Below are positions 25,874 to 36,576 of a DNA stretch of 64,000 nt, one piece after another. Under the pieces are notes generated by a model. The model was not told where the DNA came from. It saw nothing but the letters and a program-made list of their open reading frames with translations, and ran no database searches. Position 1 is the first letter of the stretch; each line of letters begins with the position of its first letter. A program made the translations under genes and the position numbers. Source of the DNA: Pseudomonas putida (GTDB taxonomy: Bacteria; Pseudomonadota; Gammaproteobacteria; Pseudomonadales; Pseudomonadaceae); NCBI RefSeq assembly GCF_028682175.1, contig NZ_JANHKS010000004.1, positions 1 through 64,000 of the forward strand. Direction: 5' to 3'.

Positions 25874-26161
25874 TTGAGGGGCTATGCCGACGCCGAGCCT
25901 TTCGGTGGAAAGACGCAAACCTGTCAGGCTCGACGAGGGTTTGGCGAGTGTTCGGCGTGGCAGGTTTCGATCAAGTACCAGTGCCTGGGCAATCTTGGGC
26001 AGGTGTCGCAACCTGTGAATTACCTTGGGTCTGGCACGCCGATGGCTTCCGCCCCGATGAGCAAAGAGGACTTCCAGCGCGAGCAAGTACAAAAGCTGAC
26101 GCAGGAGAACGTCTCGTACGAGGAGTATCAGCGGCGGTACCGGATCATCATGGGGCAGTAG
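25874..26161 (+). CDS. Hypothetical protein, uncertain start
   Basis: A 95-residue open frame opened by TTG 25874 after an in-frame stop. The last 40 residues (MSKEDFQREQVQKLTQENVSYEEYQRRYRIIMGQ region) look genuinely coding: polar, helical, with regular charge. The first half contains three cysteines and several glycines and looks less convincing. An internal ATG at 26042 or 26057 could start a 35-40 residue peptide. It may be the 3' part of a broken gene. No family is recognised. Confidence 0.4.
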   Translation: MRGYADAEPFGGKTQTCQARRGFGECSAWQVSIKYQCLGNLGQVSQPVNYLGSGTPMASAPMSKEDFQREQVQKLTQENVSYEEYQRRYRIIMGQ

Positions 26162-26186
26162 GGGGGGGCTTTGATTGTCCTCAGAG

Positions 26187-26666
26187 TCACTCCCCACCCA
26201 CGCCACTCAACCGCTTCAACGACCACCGAATCACCCGCTCCTCAGTCGAAGGGCGGTCGGGTCGTACGGTGGTCATCTGATAGTCCATCTCCAGCCTGTC
26301 ACCCACGAATCGGCCATCGAATGTCCGAATGTCGGTGAAGATCGTTTCGCCTGTCTTGCTGTGCACGGAGTCGCGGGACTGCGCTGTGATGCGGTCGCCT
26401 GTGCGAACGTAGCTAACCGGTGAATCGACGCCGGGCCCGTTGTCGTGGGTGTAGGCATCGAACTTCTTCAGCACCGCGTCGGGGCCTTCGACGGTGCGCC
26501 ACCAGATGAAATGGTTATCGTCCTTGAACATCAGGTAGACGTGCCAGGGCACTCGCGCCGGCTGTTCTTTTTCGGCGTACCAGATCTTGTCTTTCACGCT
26601 TGAGCCGGGGGTGGTGCAGCCGCAGAGCATCAATAGCAGGAGTGCAGCGGTGGAAATCCGTTTCAT
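26187..26666 (-). CDS. Hypothetical lipoprotein
   Basis: A 159-residue protein with a lipoprotein signal: charged MKR, hydrophobic residues 5-15 and lipobox LCGC, giving a predicted lipidated Cys17. The remainder is a polar beta-rich domain (WHVYLMFKDDNHFIWWRTVEG, DRLEMDYQMTTVRPD). Position +2 of the mature protein is Thr, favouring outer-membrane sorting. Function is unknown. It stands alone, downstream of the uvrA-like gene on the same strand. Confidence 0.75.
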   Translation of the reverse strand: MKRISTAALLLLMLCGCTTPGSSVKDKIWYAEKEQPARVPWHVYLMFKDDNHFIWWRTVEGPDAVLKKFDAYTHDNGPGVDSPVSYVRTGDRITAQSRDSVHSKTGETIFTDIRTFDGRFVGDRLEMDYQMTTVRPDRPSTEERVIRWSLKRLSGVGGE

Positions 26667-26717
26667 GAATCTGTCCTTGGGTGGTTTGCGTGTATCGTCG
26701 GACCGCGTGGGCGGGAA

Positions 26718-29294
26718 TTAGATCCCTGCCAACACTGCACGCAAGAATGGCGCTGTGCGGCTGGCCTTGGCCTTGGCGACTTTCTCCGGCGTGCCGCTGG
26801 CGACAATGTTGCCGCCCTGGTCGCCTGCGCCCGGGCCGATGTCGATCACCCAGTCACTCTGTGCGACGACGCGCATTTCATGCTCGACGACGATGACGCT
26901 GTGGCCGTTGTCGACCAGTGCGTTGAGTTGCACCAGCAGGCGGTCGACGTCGCTGGGGTGCAGGCCGGTGGTGGGTTCGTCGAGCACGTAGAGGGTGGCG
27001 CCGCGAGGGTTGCGTTGCAGTTCGGTGGCGAGTTTGATGCGTTGGGCTTCGCCGCCGGAGAGCTCCGTCGCGGGCTGGCCGAGGCGCAGGTAGCCCAGGC
27101 CGATGTCGCGCAGTACGGTCAGGGAGCGCAGCACTGCGGGTTGCTCGGCGAATACTTCCACCGCTTGATCGACGGTCAGTTGCAGGATCTGGGCAATGTT
27201 CAGGTCGTGCCAGCGTACGGCCAGTGTCTGCGGGTTGTAACGGGCGCCGTGGCAGGTCTGGCAGGGTGCGTAGACGCTGGGCATGAACAGCAGTTCGACG
27301 CTGACGAAGCCTTCGCCCTCGCAGACTTCACAACGACCTTTGGCGACGTTGAAGGAGAACTGCCCGGCGTCGTAACCGGCAGCCTTCGCATCGTCGGTCG
27401 CGGCGAACAGTTTGCGCACGTTGTCGAACAGTCCGGTGTAGGTGGCGAGGTTGGAGCGCGGCGTTCTGCCAATGGGTTTCTGGTCGACCTGTACCAGGCG
27501 CTTGATCGATTCAAGGCCGGCTGCGATGCGACCTGTTGTGGGTTGCGGCGTGTCGTCTTCCAGGCTCGGCTCTTCCTGGTCGTTGCTGGCATTGGTGCTG
27601 CCCAGTGCGGCGCCGACCAGTTCCAGCAGGGCCTGGCTGACCAGACTGGACTTGCCTGAACCGGAAACGCCGGTGACCGAGGTGAAGCAGCCCAGCGGAA
27701 ACTCGGCAGAAAGGTCAGTGAGGTTGTTGCGGGTGATGCCTTCCAGGCGCAGCCATTGCCTGGCTTTGCGCCGTTCTGTGCGCAACTGGCTGTGCTCGGC
27801 GAACAGGTGCAGGCGGGTGCGTGAAGCCTCGATCTGTGCGAGACCTGCCGGCGGGCCGCTGTACAGCACCCGACCGCCATGCTCGCCAGCTGCGGGGCCG
27901 ACATCGACCAGCCAATCGGCGCGGCGCATGGTTTCCAGATCGTGCTCGACCACGAACAGCGAATTGCCGCTGGCCTTGAGTTGTTGCAGTGCCGCGAACA
28001 GGGCTTCGCTGTCGGCCGGGTGCAGGCCGGCGGAGGGCTCATCGAGCACGTAGATTACACCGAACAACTGCGAGCCCAATTGTGTCGCCAGGCGCAGACG
28101 CTGCAGCTCGCCCGATGACAGCGTCGGCGTGCTGCGATCCAGCGCCAGATAGCCCAGGCCAAGGTCGGTCAGGGTGCTGACCCGCGCCAGCAAGTCCTGG
28201 GCGATGCGCTGGGCCGCCAGGCGTTTCTCGATAGACAGGCTGGGGTTGGCCGGGTCGTCGCAGGCGCTTTCCATGGCCACCGGACGCAGCACTTCGGCCA
28301 GGCGCAGCAGCGGCATCTGCGACAGCTCGCCGATGTCCAGCCCGGCGAAGGTCACTGACAGGGCTTCGCGTTTCAGGCGCTTGCCGTCGCAGAGCGGGCA
28401 GGGGCTGCCGCGCATGAATTGCGATACGCGCTTTTTCATCAGCGCGCTTTGCGAGTGGGTGAAGGTGTGCAGGACGTAGCGTCGGGCGCCGATGAATGTG
28501 CCTTGATAACTGGGCTCAAATTTACGCTTGAGGGCGGTACGTGTTTCTGCCGGTGTCAGGCCTGCGTAGACCGGAGCGGTGGGTTGTTCTTCGGTGAACA
28601 GAATCCAGTCGCGCTGTTTTTTCGGCAGATCGCGCCAGGGGATGTCGACGTCGTAGCCGAGGGTGACCAGGATGTCACGCTGGTTCTGGCCCTGCCACGC
28701 CAGCGGCCAGGAAGCCACGGCCCGCTGGCGAATGGTCAGGGAATCATCGGGCACCATGAGCTCTTCCGGCACCTCATAGACCCGGCCCAGGCCGTGACAC
28801 TCAGGGCATGCGCCCTGGGGCAGGTTGGGCGAGAAGTCTTCGGCGTAGAGCATCGGCTGGCCGTCCGGGTACTGACCGGCGCGGGAGTAGAGCATGCGAA
28901 TCAGGCTCGACAAGGTCGTCACACTGCCCACCGAGGAGCGCGTGCTGGGCGTTCCCCGTTGCTGTTGCAGCGCGACGGCCGGCGGCAGGCCTTCGATGGA
29001 GTCCACGTCGGGTACGCCGACCTGATCGATCAGGCGCCGCGCATAGGGCGCGACCGATTCGAAATAGCGGCGCTGGGCTTCGGCGTACAGCGTCGAAAAC
29101 GCCAGCGATGACTTGCCCGAGCCCGAAACGCCGGTGAACACCACCAGCGCATCGCGCGGAATGTCGATGTCCACGTCCTTGAGATTGTGCTCCCGGGCGC
29201 CGCGCACTCGAACAAAACCGGGCAGGTCAGGGGCCACGGTGAAGGAAGCGGATGCTCGGGTGGCGTCGTCAGGCAGGTGTGGCGCAGTGGTCAT
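26718..29294 (-). CDS. UvrA-like excinuclease ATPase (short UvrA2 class)
   Basis: An 858-residue double-ABC ATPase, shorter than housekeeping UvrA (about 940). Walker A motifs are [13 protein letters not shown] (about 54) and [13 protein letters not shown] (about 545); signatures are [15 protein letters not shown] and [15 protein letters not shown]. Zinc ligands are kept: CPECHG, CPLCDG, and CEVCEG with CQTCHG. Class II UvrA proteins lack the UvrB-binding domain and are linked to DNA-damage tolerance or drug resistance, not general excision repair. It neighbours topoisomerase IB but a gap of 64 bases holds the stop of one and start of the other; they may be co-transcribed. Confidence 0.9.
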   Translation of the reverse strand: MTTAPHLPDDATRASASFTVAPDLPGFVRVRGAREHNLKDVDIDIPRDALVVFTGVSGSGKSSLAFSTLYAEAQRRYFESVAPYARRLIDQVGVPDVDSIEGLPPAVALQQQRGTPSTRSSVGSVTTLSSLIRMLYSRAGQYPDGQPMLYAEDFSPNLPQGACPECHGLGRVYEVPEELMVPDDSLTIRQRAVASWPLAWQGQNQRDILVTLGYDVDIPWRDLPKKQRDWILFTEEQPTAPVYAGLTPAETRTALKRKFEPSYQGTFIGARRYVLHTFTHSQSALMKKRVSQFMRGSPCPLCDGKRLKREALSVTFAGLDIGELSQMPLLRLAEVLRPVAMESACDDPANPSLSIEKRLAAQRIAQDLLARVSTLTDLGLGYLALDRSTPTLSSGELQRLRLATQLGSQLFGVIYVLDEPSAGLHPADSEALFAALQQLKASGNSLFVVEHDLETMRRADWLVDVGPAAGEHGGRVLYSGPPAGLAQIEASRTRLHLFAEHSQLRTERRKARQWLRLEGITRNNLTDLSAEFPLGCFTSVTGVSGSGKSSLVSQALLELVGAALGSTNASNDQEEPSLEDDTPQPTTGRIAAGLESIKRLVQVDQKPIGRTPRSNLATYTGLFDNVRKLFAATDDAKAAGYDAGQFSFNVAKGRCEVCEGEGFVSVELLFMPSVYAPCQTCHGARYNPQTLAVRWHDLNIAQILQLTVDQAVEVFAEQPAVLRSLTVLRDIGLGYLRLGQPATELSGGEAQRIKLATELQRNPRGATLYVLDEPTTGLHPSDVDRLLVQLNALVDNGHSVIVVEHEMRVVAQSDWVIDIGPGAGDQGGNIVASGTPEKVAKAKASRTAPFLRAVLAGI

Positions 29295-29358
29295 CGAAGG
29301 GCCCAGTGTCGAAGGATTTCAGCAGGCAGCTTACCGGTTGAGTGGGCAGCGTGCAGGT

Positions 29359-30426
29359 TCATGTTTTCTTTTCGCTGGCTATTTGCAGTGCCTCGGCGGC
29401 CTGCAAGCCCTTGAGAAACCCGGCCAGTGCCGCCTCCTCAAGGCGTAGGCCCTTGCGTTGTCGCAGGCGGGGCAGTTTAGCCAGTTCGCCCACCACGAAG
29501 GCCTCCAGAACCGCCGGATGGATATAGCACTTGCGGCAGACGGCGGGGGTGTTGCCCAGCAGACGGGCGACTTCCTTGACCATGGCGACGATGTGCTTCT
29601 TGGCATCGGCCTCGGGCTCCCAGTCGAGTTTGCGCAGCGTGGCCAGGGCCATGGCGCTGCCGGCCCACGTGCGGTAGTCCTTGGCGGTGAAGTCGGCGCC
29701 GGTCAGGTCGTGCAGGTACTGATTGATGTCCGAGGAGCTGACGCTGTGGCGCTGGCCTTCGTCGTCCAGGTACTGAAACAGGTTCTGGCCGGGCAGCTCC
29801 ATGCAGCGTTTGATGATGTTGGCCAGGCGCCGGTCGGTGACGCTGACCCGGTGCTCCACGCCGCTCTTGCCGCGAAATTCGAAGAGGATCTTGCTGCCGT
29901 GGACATCGACATGTTTGTTGCGCAGGGTGGTCAGGCCGTAGGAGCGGTTGTCGCGGGCGTATTGGCTGTTGCCGATGCGGATCAGGGTCTGGTCCAGCAG
30001 CGACACCACCGCCGCCATGACTTTCTCGCGGCCCATGCCGGGTGCGGCCAGTTGCGCTTCCAGTTGCTTGCGCACCTTGGGCAGCACCAGCCCGAAGGCG
30101 ATCATGCGCGAGTATTTGTTCTCGTCGCGCACCTCACGCCAGCGCGGGTGGTAACGGTATTGCTTGCGGCCCCGGGCATCGCGACCGGTGGCCTGCAAAT
30201 GCCCGCGCGGGTCGGCGCAGATCCACACATCGGTGTAGGCAGGCGGGATCACCAGAGCGTTGATGCGCTTGATTTCGGCCTCATCGCGGATGCGCTCGCC
30301 GTCGCGGTCGAAGTAGACAAACTTGCCGCGCAGGATCTTACGCGTCAGCCCCGGTTGGCTGTCGTCGACGTAGTGCAGATCCTTGGGCAGGTCTTCCCTG
30401 TAGGTGGCGTCGGGCATGGGCGGCAA
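29359..30426 (-). CDS. DNA topoisomerase IB, poxvirus/bacterial type
   Basis: A 355-residue type IB enzyme that relaxes supercoils through a 3'-phosphotyrosine. The N-terminal [21 protein letters not shown] and [19 protein letters not shown] are characteristic. Catalytic residues of the core are visible: [24 protein letters not shown] with its conserved Arg, KDYRTWAGS and the tyrosine in [14 protein letters not shown] (about residue 311). It is upstream of the uvrA-like gene on the same strand. Confidence 0.93.
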   Translation of the reverse strand: MPPMPDATYREDLPKDLHYVDDSQPGLTRKILRGKFVYFDRDGERIRDEAEIKRINALVIPPAYTDVWICADPRGHLQATGRDARGRKQYRYHPRWREVRDENKYSRMIAFGLVLPKVRKQLEAQLAAPGMGREKVMAAVVSLLDQTLIRIGNSQYARDNRSYGLTTLRNKHVDVHGSKILFEFRGKSGVEHRVSVTDRRLANIIKRCMELPGQNLFQYLDDEGQRHSVSSSDINQYLHDLTGADFTAKDYRTWAGSAMALATLRKLDWEPEADAKKHIVAMVKEVARLLGNTPAVCRKCYIHPAVLEAFVVGELAKLPRLRQRKGLRLEEAALAGFLKGLQAAEALQIASEKKT

Positions 30427-30510
30427 TCCTTGGGGCTGGTCTTAACGTTGACCATGCAGGGGCGCCGCAGTGCCGAGTATTCTTCAATCCGGTGGTGCTT
30501 CTGAAATCGC

Positions 30511-30540
30511 TCCCGCCGGCAAGCCGTGCTGCTACGGGGG
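30511..30540. repeat. Single REP element
   Basis: One copy of TCCCGCCGGCAAGCCGTGCT followed by GCTACGGGGG, without the inverted partner present at 4.9 and 7.4 kb. It lies in the gap between modC and the topoisomerase gene. Confidence 0.75.
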
Positions 30541-30554
30541 GTCGGTAGCGGTCT

Positions 30555-31643
30555 TTACGCCAACAACGCCACCGACTTGATCTGCGCCCACAGCATTTGC
30601 CCCGGATGCAGTTGCAACTGATCCCGGGAATAGCGGGTGATGCGCGCCAGCAGCGGGGTGCCTTGGGCATCCAGGCGTACCAGCACGTGGGCGGTATTGT
30701 CGGCGGCGGCCTCGCTGACCACGGTAACGGGCAGGCGATTGAGGATGCTGCTCTGGCTGTCGGGTTGCAGGCTGAGGCTGACGTCGCGGGCCTGGACTTT
30801 CAGGCGCAGGGGCTTGTCTGCCTGCAGGGGCGCGTGGGCGACGCGGATCGTCAGGTCGCTGCCCGGCAGCTTGACGGTCACCAGGTGGTAGGCGCTGTCG
30901 TAGGCACTCACCGCGCCTTCGATGATGACCCCGGCGTCATCGTCCATCGCCAGGGGCAGGTCCAGCCGTGCCAGGGTTTCGCCAATCGGCCCACTCGCCA
31001 GCGCCTGGCCGTTGCTGAGCAGCACCAGATGATCGGCCAGCCGCGCCACTTCGTCCTGGGAATGGCTGACGTAGAGCATGGGGATATCCAGCTCATCGTG
31101 CAGCCGCTCAAGATACGGCAGGATTTCCCGCTTGCGCGGCGCATCCAGTGCGGCCAGTGGCTCATCGAGCAACAGCAGGCGAGGGCTGGTCAGCAGCGCG
31201 CGGGCGATGCCGACGCGCTGGCGTTCGCCGCCAGAGAGTTTGTCAGGCTGGCGCTCCAGCAGATGATCGATCCCCAGCAGTGTCGTCGCCTGTTCCAGGT
31301 TGACCTTGCGTTCGCCGGGGGCGATGCGTTTCAGGCCGAAGGTCAGGTTGTTGCGCACAGTGAGGTGCGGGAACAGGCTGGCTTCCTGAAACACATAGCC
31401 CAACGGGCGCTTGTGGGTGGGCAGAAAGATACCTTTGGCGCTGTCTTGCCAGACCTCGCCGTTGACGCGGATGAACGCTTGCGAAGCTTTTTCCAACCCG
31501 GCGATGCAGCGCAGGCAGGTGGTCTTGCCCGAGCCCGAGTGGCCGTACAGCGCCGTGACGCCGCGCCCGGGCAGGTGCAGATCGACGTCAACGGAAAATT
31601 CAGGAAAGTCCACTTTCAGGCGGACTTCGAGTGCCGTGTTCAT
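30555..31643 (-). CDS. modC: Molybdate ABC transporter ATPase
   Basis: A 362-residue ATPase with Walker [10 protein letters not shown], signature [16 protein letters not shown] and Walker B LLLLDEPL, followed by a C-terminal Mop/TOBE domain ([13 protein letters not shown] ... [12 protein letters not shown]) that binds molybdate and is diagnostic for ModC. It energises ModB. Its start is three bases after the modB stop; it is the last gene of modABC. Confidence 0.95.
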   Translation of the reverse strand: MNTALEVRLKVDFPEFSVDVDLHLPGRGVTALYGHSGSGKTTCLRCIAGLEKASQAFIRVNGEVWQDSAKGIFLPTHKRPLGYVFQEASLFPHLTVRNNLTFGLKRIAPGERKVNLEQATTLLGIDHLLERQPDKLSGGERQRVGIARALLTSPRLLLLDEPLAALDAPRKREILPYLERLHDELDIPMLYVSHSQDEVARLADHLVLLSNGQALASGPIGETLARLDLPLAMDDDAGVIIEGAVSAYDSAYHLVTVKLPGSDLTIRVAHAPLQADKPLRLKVQARDVSLSLQPDSQSSILNRLPVTVVSEAAADNTAHVLVRLDAQGTPLLARITRYSRDQLQLHPGQMLWAQIKSVALLA

Positions 31644-31646
31644 GGG

Positions 31647-32327
31647 TCAGCTCCAGGCCGATTTGGTCTTGCCGCTGGAGTAGAGCGCCAACAGAACAAG
31701 GAAGGAGAACACCAGCATGGCACCGGCCAGCCAGTGAGCTTGGGCATACTCCAGGGATTCGACGTGGTTGTAGATCTGCGTCGAGACGACCCGGGTTTTC
31801 TGCGGAATGTTGCCACCGATCATCAGCACCACGCCGAACTCGCCCACGGTGTGGGCAAAGCCAAGGATCGCGCCGGTAATGAAGCCGGGGCGGGCCAGCG
31901 GCAGGACCACCGAAAAGAACGTGTCCCAGGGGCTGGCGCGCAGGGTGGCTGCGACTTCAAGCGGTCGCGGGCCGATGGCGACGAAGGCATTCTGCAGCGG
32001 CTGCACCACGAACGGCATGGAGTACAGCACCGATCCGATCACCAGCCCTGTGAAGCTGAAGGTCAGGGTCCCCAGGCCAATGCTCTGGGTGAACTGACCC
32101 AGCGCACCGTTGGGGCCGAGCAACAGCAATAGGTAGAAGCCGATGACGGTCGGTGGCAGAACCAGTGGCAATGCCACCACCGCGCCAATCGGTCCCTTGA
32201 GCCAGGACCGGGTGTGCGCCAGCCACAACGCGATGGGCGTGCCGACGATCAACAGGATCACGGTAGTCAGCGACGCCAGTTTCAGCGTCAGCCAGATCGC
32301 AGCGAGGTCGGCACTGTCCAGCGGCAT
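31647..32327 (-). CDS. modB: Molybdate ABC transporter permease
   Basis: A 226-residue permease with five membrane segments and the EAA loop [56 protein letters not shown] is typical of ModB. It abuts modA (one base between the modA stop and this start) and forms the transport channel with ModC. Confidence 0.95.
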   Translation of the reverse strand: MPLDSADLAAIWLTLKLASLTTVILLIVGTPIALWLAHTRSWLKGPIGAVVALPLVLPPTVIGFYLLLLLGPNGALGQFTQSIGLGTLTFSFTGLVIGSVLYSMPFVVQPLQNAFVAIGPRPLEVAATLRASPWDTFFSVVLPLARPGFITGAILGFAHTVGEFGVVLMIGGNIPQKTRVVSTQIYNHVESLEYAQAHWLAGAMLVFSFLVLLALYSSGKTKSAWS

Positions 32328-33116
<789 letters not shown>

Positions 33117-33120
33117 TTAT

Positions 33121-33192
33121 GAAGTGATGACTCATGTCGGCCAGATACCGGCCAAACGCTATACACCCGAATATATAGCGAGTCATCACTTC
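33121..33192. promoter_or_regulatory. modA control region: ModE-like palindrome inside a 13-bp inverted repeat
   Basis: CGCTATA (33157-33163) and TATAGCG (33174-33180) form a palindrome with a ten-base spacer, resembling the ModE operator half-sites of enterobacteria. Around it, GAAGTGATGACTC (33121-33133) and GAGTCATCACTTC (33180-33192) are exact reverse complements. The outer repeat could bind a second regulator or form a hairpin. Confidence 0.65.
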
Positions 33193-33237
33193 AAGGAAGC
33201 CTGTTCTTTTGCGCATTCAATCAGTTGCGCTTTTCAA

Positions 33238-34320
33238 TCAGTTTCGCAGGCCACCCAGTTTCTCCAGGGTTTGCACCGCCAACTGACGGGTCAGCTCCTC
33301 GGCAGGCAATTGGTGTTTGATGCCCACCGCCTGGCCAGCCCACAGGTTCATGAAGCCGTCGTTGCCCTGAGGCTCGGCCTGGGCGCGCAGCGGCATCAGT
33401 GCGCCGCCTGCGGTAGGGAAGGCCGGTGCAGCGGCGCTGATCGGGCCGATTTCGCGCATGATGCGGTTAACGATGCCCCGCGCAGGGCGGCCAGTGAACA
33501 GGTTGGTAACGGCGGTCTGGCTGTCCTTGGCATTGGCAAGGGCGGCCTGATGCAGCTTGGAGACCTTGGCCTCAGGGCTGAACAGATACGTCGTGCCCAG
33601 TTGTACGGCTGAGGCGCCGAGCATGAAGGCTGCAGCGATGCCGCGACTGTCGGCAATGCCGCCGGCAGCGATCACCGGCACGCTCACGGCGTCGGCAATC
33701 TGCGGTACCAGCGCCATGGTGCCGACCTGGGTGTAGAGCTGGTCACTCAGGAACATGCCGCGATGTCCGCCTGCTTCGTTGCCCATGGCGATGATCGCGT
33801 CGCAACCGCGTTGCTCCAGCCAGATCGCTTCGTCAACGGTGGTCGCCGAGGAGATGACGATGGCACCAGCCGCCTTGACCCTGCGTACGAAGTCCTCGCT
33901 GGGCAGGCCAAAGTGGAAACTGACGACTTCAGGCTTGAGCTCTTCGACCAGCGCGCAACTGGCCTCGTCGAAAGGCGCGCGGTTGGACTTGGGTGTCGGC
34001 GCGTCGAAGTCAGCGCCCAGCTCTTGGTAGTAGGGCTTGAGCAGTTGTTTCCAGGCCTCATCGGCCGCCGGGTTGGCTTGCGGATTCTGGTGGCTGAAGA
34101 AGTTGAGGTTCAGCGGCGCATGGGTCCCGGCCCGGATCAGCGCGACTTCTTCACGGATCTGCTCATGGCTGAGCATGGCGCAGGGCAGGGATGGCAGGCC
34201 GCCAGCCTTGCCGACGGCAATCGCCAGGGCCGACCCGGCGGCACCCGCCATGGGCGCGAGCAGGATCGGGACTTCGATGCCGAGCAGCTTGAGGATGCGG
34301 GTGTCAGGCCAGGCGATCAT
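33238..34320 (-). CDS. Nitronate monooxygenase family FMN enzyme
   Basis: A 360-residue TIM-barrel flavin enzyme of the NMO/2-nitropropane dioxygenase family, which oxidises alkyl nitronates such as propionate-3-nitronate. Seen: PILLAPMAGAAGS, LNLNFFSHQNP, MGNEAGGHRG (flavin-binding and catalytic His region), PVIAAGGIADSRG and GASAVQLGTTYL. The start at 34320 is set by GGAGAACC; an upstream in-frame extension of 11 residues is not needed. It is divergent from acuR, and the AcuR-like palindrome lies between them. Confidence 0.88.
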   Translation of the reverse strand: MIAWPDTRILKLLGIEVPILLAPMAGAAGSALAIAVGKAGGLPSLPCAMLSHEQIREEVALIRAGTHAPLNLNFFSHQNPQANPAADEAWKQLLKPYYQELGADFDAPTPKSNRAPFDEASCALVEELKPEVVSFHFGLPSEDFVRRVKAAGAIVISSATTVDEAIWLEQRGCDAIIAMGNEAGGHRGMFLSDQLYTQVGTMALVPQIADAVSVPVIAAGGIADSRGIAAAFMLGASAVQLGTTYLFSPEAKVSKLHQAALANAKDSQTAVTNLFTGRPARGIVNRIMREIGPISAAAPAFPTAGGALMPLRAQAEPQGNDGFMNLWAGQAVGIKHQLPAEELTRQLAVQTLEKLGGLRN

Positions 34321-34393
34321 GGGCAGGTTCTCCGGGGCAGTGAAAGAGTGCAAATATGATTTGTGGTCATTTCAAACGTTCGGGTTGATTTAA

Positions 34394-34408
34394 TAGACGG
34401 TCGGTCTA
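34394..34408. promoter_or_regulatory. AcuR-type operator 1, in the divergent promoter
   Basis: TAGACGGTCGGTCTA, inverted arms TAGAC/GTCTA with a five-base centre, only 12 bases before the acuR start codon and in the gap to the nitronate monooxygenase gene. The same palindrome recurs at 35091. Confidence 0.75.
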
Positions 34409-34420
34409 ATATGCAACCCC

Positions 34421-35059
34421 ATGAATGACATGATCGCAAAACCCAGACGCCCGGGGCGCCCCCCGAAAACCGCTCGCCCTGACGACTTCGATACCCGCGA
34501 AGCGCTGATCCGTTGCGGTGTTGAAGTGCTCACCGAGCAGGGCTTCATGGCCACCGGCATCGACGGCATTCTCAAGCGCGTCGGTGTGCCCAAAGGCTCG
34601 TTCTACCATTATTTTTCCAGCAAGGAAGTCTACGGTCTGGCCGTTCTGGACAGTTACGCCGGGTATTTCGCTCGCCGCCTCGACCGCTGGCTGCTCGATG
34701 AGACGCTGTCGCCGCTGGAGCGCCTGGCCGGTTTCGTCCAGCACTCGAAGGTCAGCATGGCGCGCTACGGGTACCGCCGGGGTTGCCTGGTGGGCAATAT
34801 GGGGCAGGAAGTCACGGTGCTGCCCGAAGGCTTTCGTGATGCCCTGGAAACCATCTTTCTGGACTGGCAACGGCGCTTGAGCGCGTGTTTTGACGCAGCC
34901 ATGCAGGCGGGTGAGTTGCCGCGCAGTGCCAACTGCGCGGAATTGGCCGCCTATTTCTGGATTGGCTGGGAAGGTGCAGTGTTGCGCGCGCGCCTGGTGC
35001 AGAACGACAGTCCACTCAATACCTTCATCGCCGGGTTCCTGCGCGGTCTGCCGCGCTGA
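34421..35059 (+). CDS. acuR: TetR-family repressor AcuR
   Basis: A 212-residue TetR regulator with N-terminal helix-turn-helix (FMATGIDGILKRVGVPKGSFYHYFSSKEVYG) and a ligand domain carrying RRGCLVGNMGQE and FWIGWEGAVLRARL, features of AcuR, the acrylate-responsive repressor. It is followed 60 bases later by acuI. Matching palindromes overlap the promoters of acuR and of acuI, so autorepression and control of acuI are likely; acrylate or an acryloyl derivative is the expected inducer (inference from the family). Confidence 0.85.
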   Translation: MNDMIAKPRRPGRPPKTARPDDFDTREALIRCGVEVLTEQGFMATGIDGILKRVGVPKGSFYHYFSSKEVYGLAVLDSYAGYFARRLDRWLLDETLSPLERLAGFVQHSKVSMARYGYRRGCLVGNMGQEVTVLPEGFRDALETIFLDWQRRLSACFDAAMQAGELPRSANCAELAAYFWIGWEGAVLRARLVQNDSPLNTFIAGFLRGLPR

Positions 35060-35090
35060 TATCACGGCCCTGTTTTTTAACGGATGGTTA

Positions 35091-35105
35091 TAGACGATCG
35101 GTCTA
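35091..35105. promoter_or_regulatory. AcuR-type operator 2, upstream of acuI
   Basis: TAGACGATCGGTCTA, identical to operator 1 at 13 of 15 positions or better (arms TAGAC/GTCTA identical), 14 bases before the acuI start codon. Confidence 0.75.
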
Positions 35106-35119
35106 AAAGGTAGGTTCAT

Positions 35120-36103
35120 ATGTTCAAGGCAATTCTGATCGACAAGGACGACGCCGGTTACAGCGTCAAACTCAGCACCATCGACGACGCGCAGTTGCCT
35201 TCCGGCGATGTGACCGTGAACGTGGCCTACAGCACGCTCAACTACAAGGACGCGCTGGCGATTACCAACAAGGGCCCGATCGTGCGCAAGTTTCCCATGG
35301 TGCCGGGCGTTGATCTGGCGGGAACAGTCGAGCAGAGCAGCGACCCGGATTTCAAGCCTGGCGATCAGGTGTTGCTCAACGGCTGGGGCGTGGGTGAGGG
35401 CCATTGGGGCGGCTTGGCGCAACGGGCGCGCCTGGAGGGCAAATGGCTGATCCCGCTGCCCGAGGCGTTCACTGCGTCGCAGGCCATGGCGATTGGTACG
35501 GCCGGGTACACCGCGATGCTGGCGGTGATGGCGCTGGAGAAGAACGGGGTAACGCCTGACAAGGGCGAGATCCTGGTCACCGGCGCCAACGGCGGCGTGG
35601 GCAGTTTCTCCATCGCGATTCTGGCGCGGCTGGGATATCGCGTGGTTGCCTCCACCGGCAGACCGGAGCAAGCCGACTACCTCAGGCAACTGGGCGCTGC
35701 CGAGATCATCGACCGGGCGACCCTGTCCGAGCCCGGCCGGCCTTTGGCCAAAGAGCGCTGGGCAGGGGCGATCGATTCGGTGGGCAGCCACACCCTTGCA
35801 AATATCTGCGCCAGTACGCGCTACCGGGGTGTGGTCGCGGCGTGCGGCCTGGCTCAGGGCATGGAGTTTCCGGCCACCGTTGCCCCTTTCATCCTGCGCG
35901 GCGTCACCCTGGCGGGAATCGACAGTGTGATGCGCCCCCGTCAGGACCGCATCGACGCCTGGGCGCGTCTGGCTACCGACCTGGATCGCGACGCGCTGGC
36001 ATTGATTACTCAGGAAATCGGCCTGGAGGACGTGGTGCAGACCGCAGAGCGCCTGATGAAGGGCGAAGTACGCGGCCGGGTCGTGGTCAATCTGCAACGC
36101 TGA
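35120..36103 (+). CDS. acuI: Acryloyl-CoA reductase, NADPH-dependent (AcuI/YhdH type)
   Basis: A 327-residue medium-chain reductase that lacks the zinc cysteines, as expected for AcuI/YhdH. Features: [31 protein letters not shown], the NADPH-binding [16 protein letters not shown], and [16 protein letters not shown]. It reduces toxic acryloyl-CoA to propionyl-CoA. Ribosome site AGGTAGG precedes the ATG. It lies directly behind acuR with its own AcuR-like operator, so it probably has its own promoter. Confidence 0.9.
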   Translation: MFKAILIDKDDAGYSVKLSTIDDAQLPSGDVTVNVAYSTLNYKDALAITNKGPIVRKFPMVPGVDLAGTVEQSSDPDFKPGDQVLLNGWGVGEGHWGGLAQRARLEGKWLIPLPEAFTASQAMAIGTAGYTAMLAVMALEKNGVTPDKGEILVTGANGGVGSFSIAILARLGYRVVASTGRPEQADYLRQLGAAEIIDRATLSEPGRPLAKERWAGAIDSVGSHTLANICASTRYRGVVAACGLAQGMEFPATVAPFILRGVTLAGIDSVMRPRQDRIDAWARLATDLDRDALALITQEIGLEDVVQTAERLMKGEVRGRVVVNLQR

Positions 36104-36108
36104 CACCC

Positions 36109-36576
36109 TCAGCCGCTGTTGGCGATGCAATGCCGACCCGGGTCGACATCGTCGATGCGCAGCACCTCGATGAGGCTTGCAGCCGGGTGCAGCGGGTTGA
36201 CGAGCAGACAACGGTTCTGCTCCATCGCCACCGACGGCAGGATCAGACCCAGCTGTTCGCGGCGCTCCAGCCACTGCGTGCCGAAATCCATGCTGGGCTG
36301 GTCCGCCGGCGACGCGTTCCAGCCCGCTGGCAGAGATTCGGCTGCGATGTGCTGGTACAGCGCCGGATCCTCGGGCAGTCGCAGGTGCATGAGTCTGAGA
36401 GGCAGGCGCGGCATCTCGCCGGCCAGCATGAACAGTTCCAGAGCACCTGCGGCGGGGCTCAGGCTGAGGTAGAGCGCGGGATGATCGGGAAGATTCCAGC
36501 GCCCGCCAATGACAGCCGGGCCCGCGCCGGACAGGTCGTGAATCTGCGCCGCCTTGCCGATTTTCCAGGCCAGCAT
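36109..36576 (-). CDS. RES-domain toxin (NAD+ phosphorylase type)
   Basis: A 155-residue RES protein. Family residues: the early Arg region is shortened, then GGRWNLPDHPALYLSLSPAAGALE (the conserved GGRW and Tyr and Glu), QWLERREQLGLILPSVAMEQNRCLLVNPLHP (conserved S of LPSV and N of NP). RES toxins degrade NAD+. The start at 36576 overlaps the antitoxin stop by one base (TGATG); an in-frame upstream extension of 24 residues would lie inside the antitoxin gene. Confidence 0.9.
   Translation of the reverse strand: MLAWKIGKAAQIHDLSGAGPAVIGGRWNLPDHPALYLSLSPAAGALELFMLAGEMPRLPLRLMHLRLPEDPALYQHIAAESLPAGWNASPADQPSMDFGTQWLERREQLGLILPSVAMEQNRCLLVNPLHPAASLIEVLRIDDVDPGRHCIANSG

Noticed and set aside
25844..26206. 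120-residue minus-strand frame opposite the hypothetical at 25.9 kb
   Set aside because: Leu/Arg/Pro-rich shadow-like sequence, no ribosome site and no family; the opposite strand's C-terminal part looks more coding.
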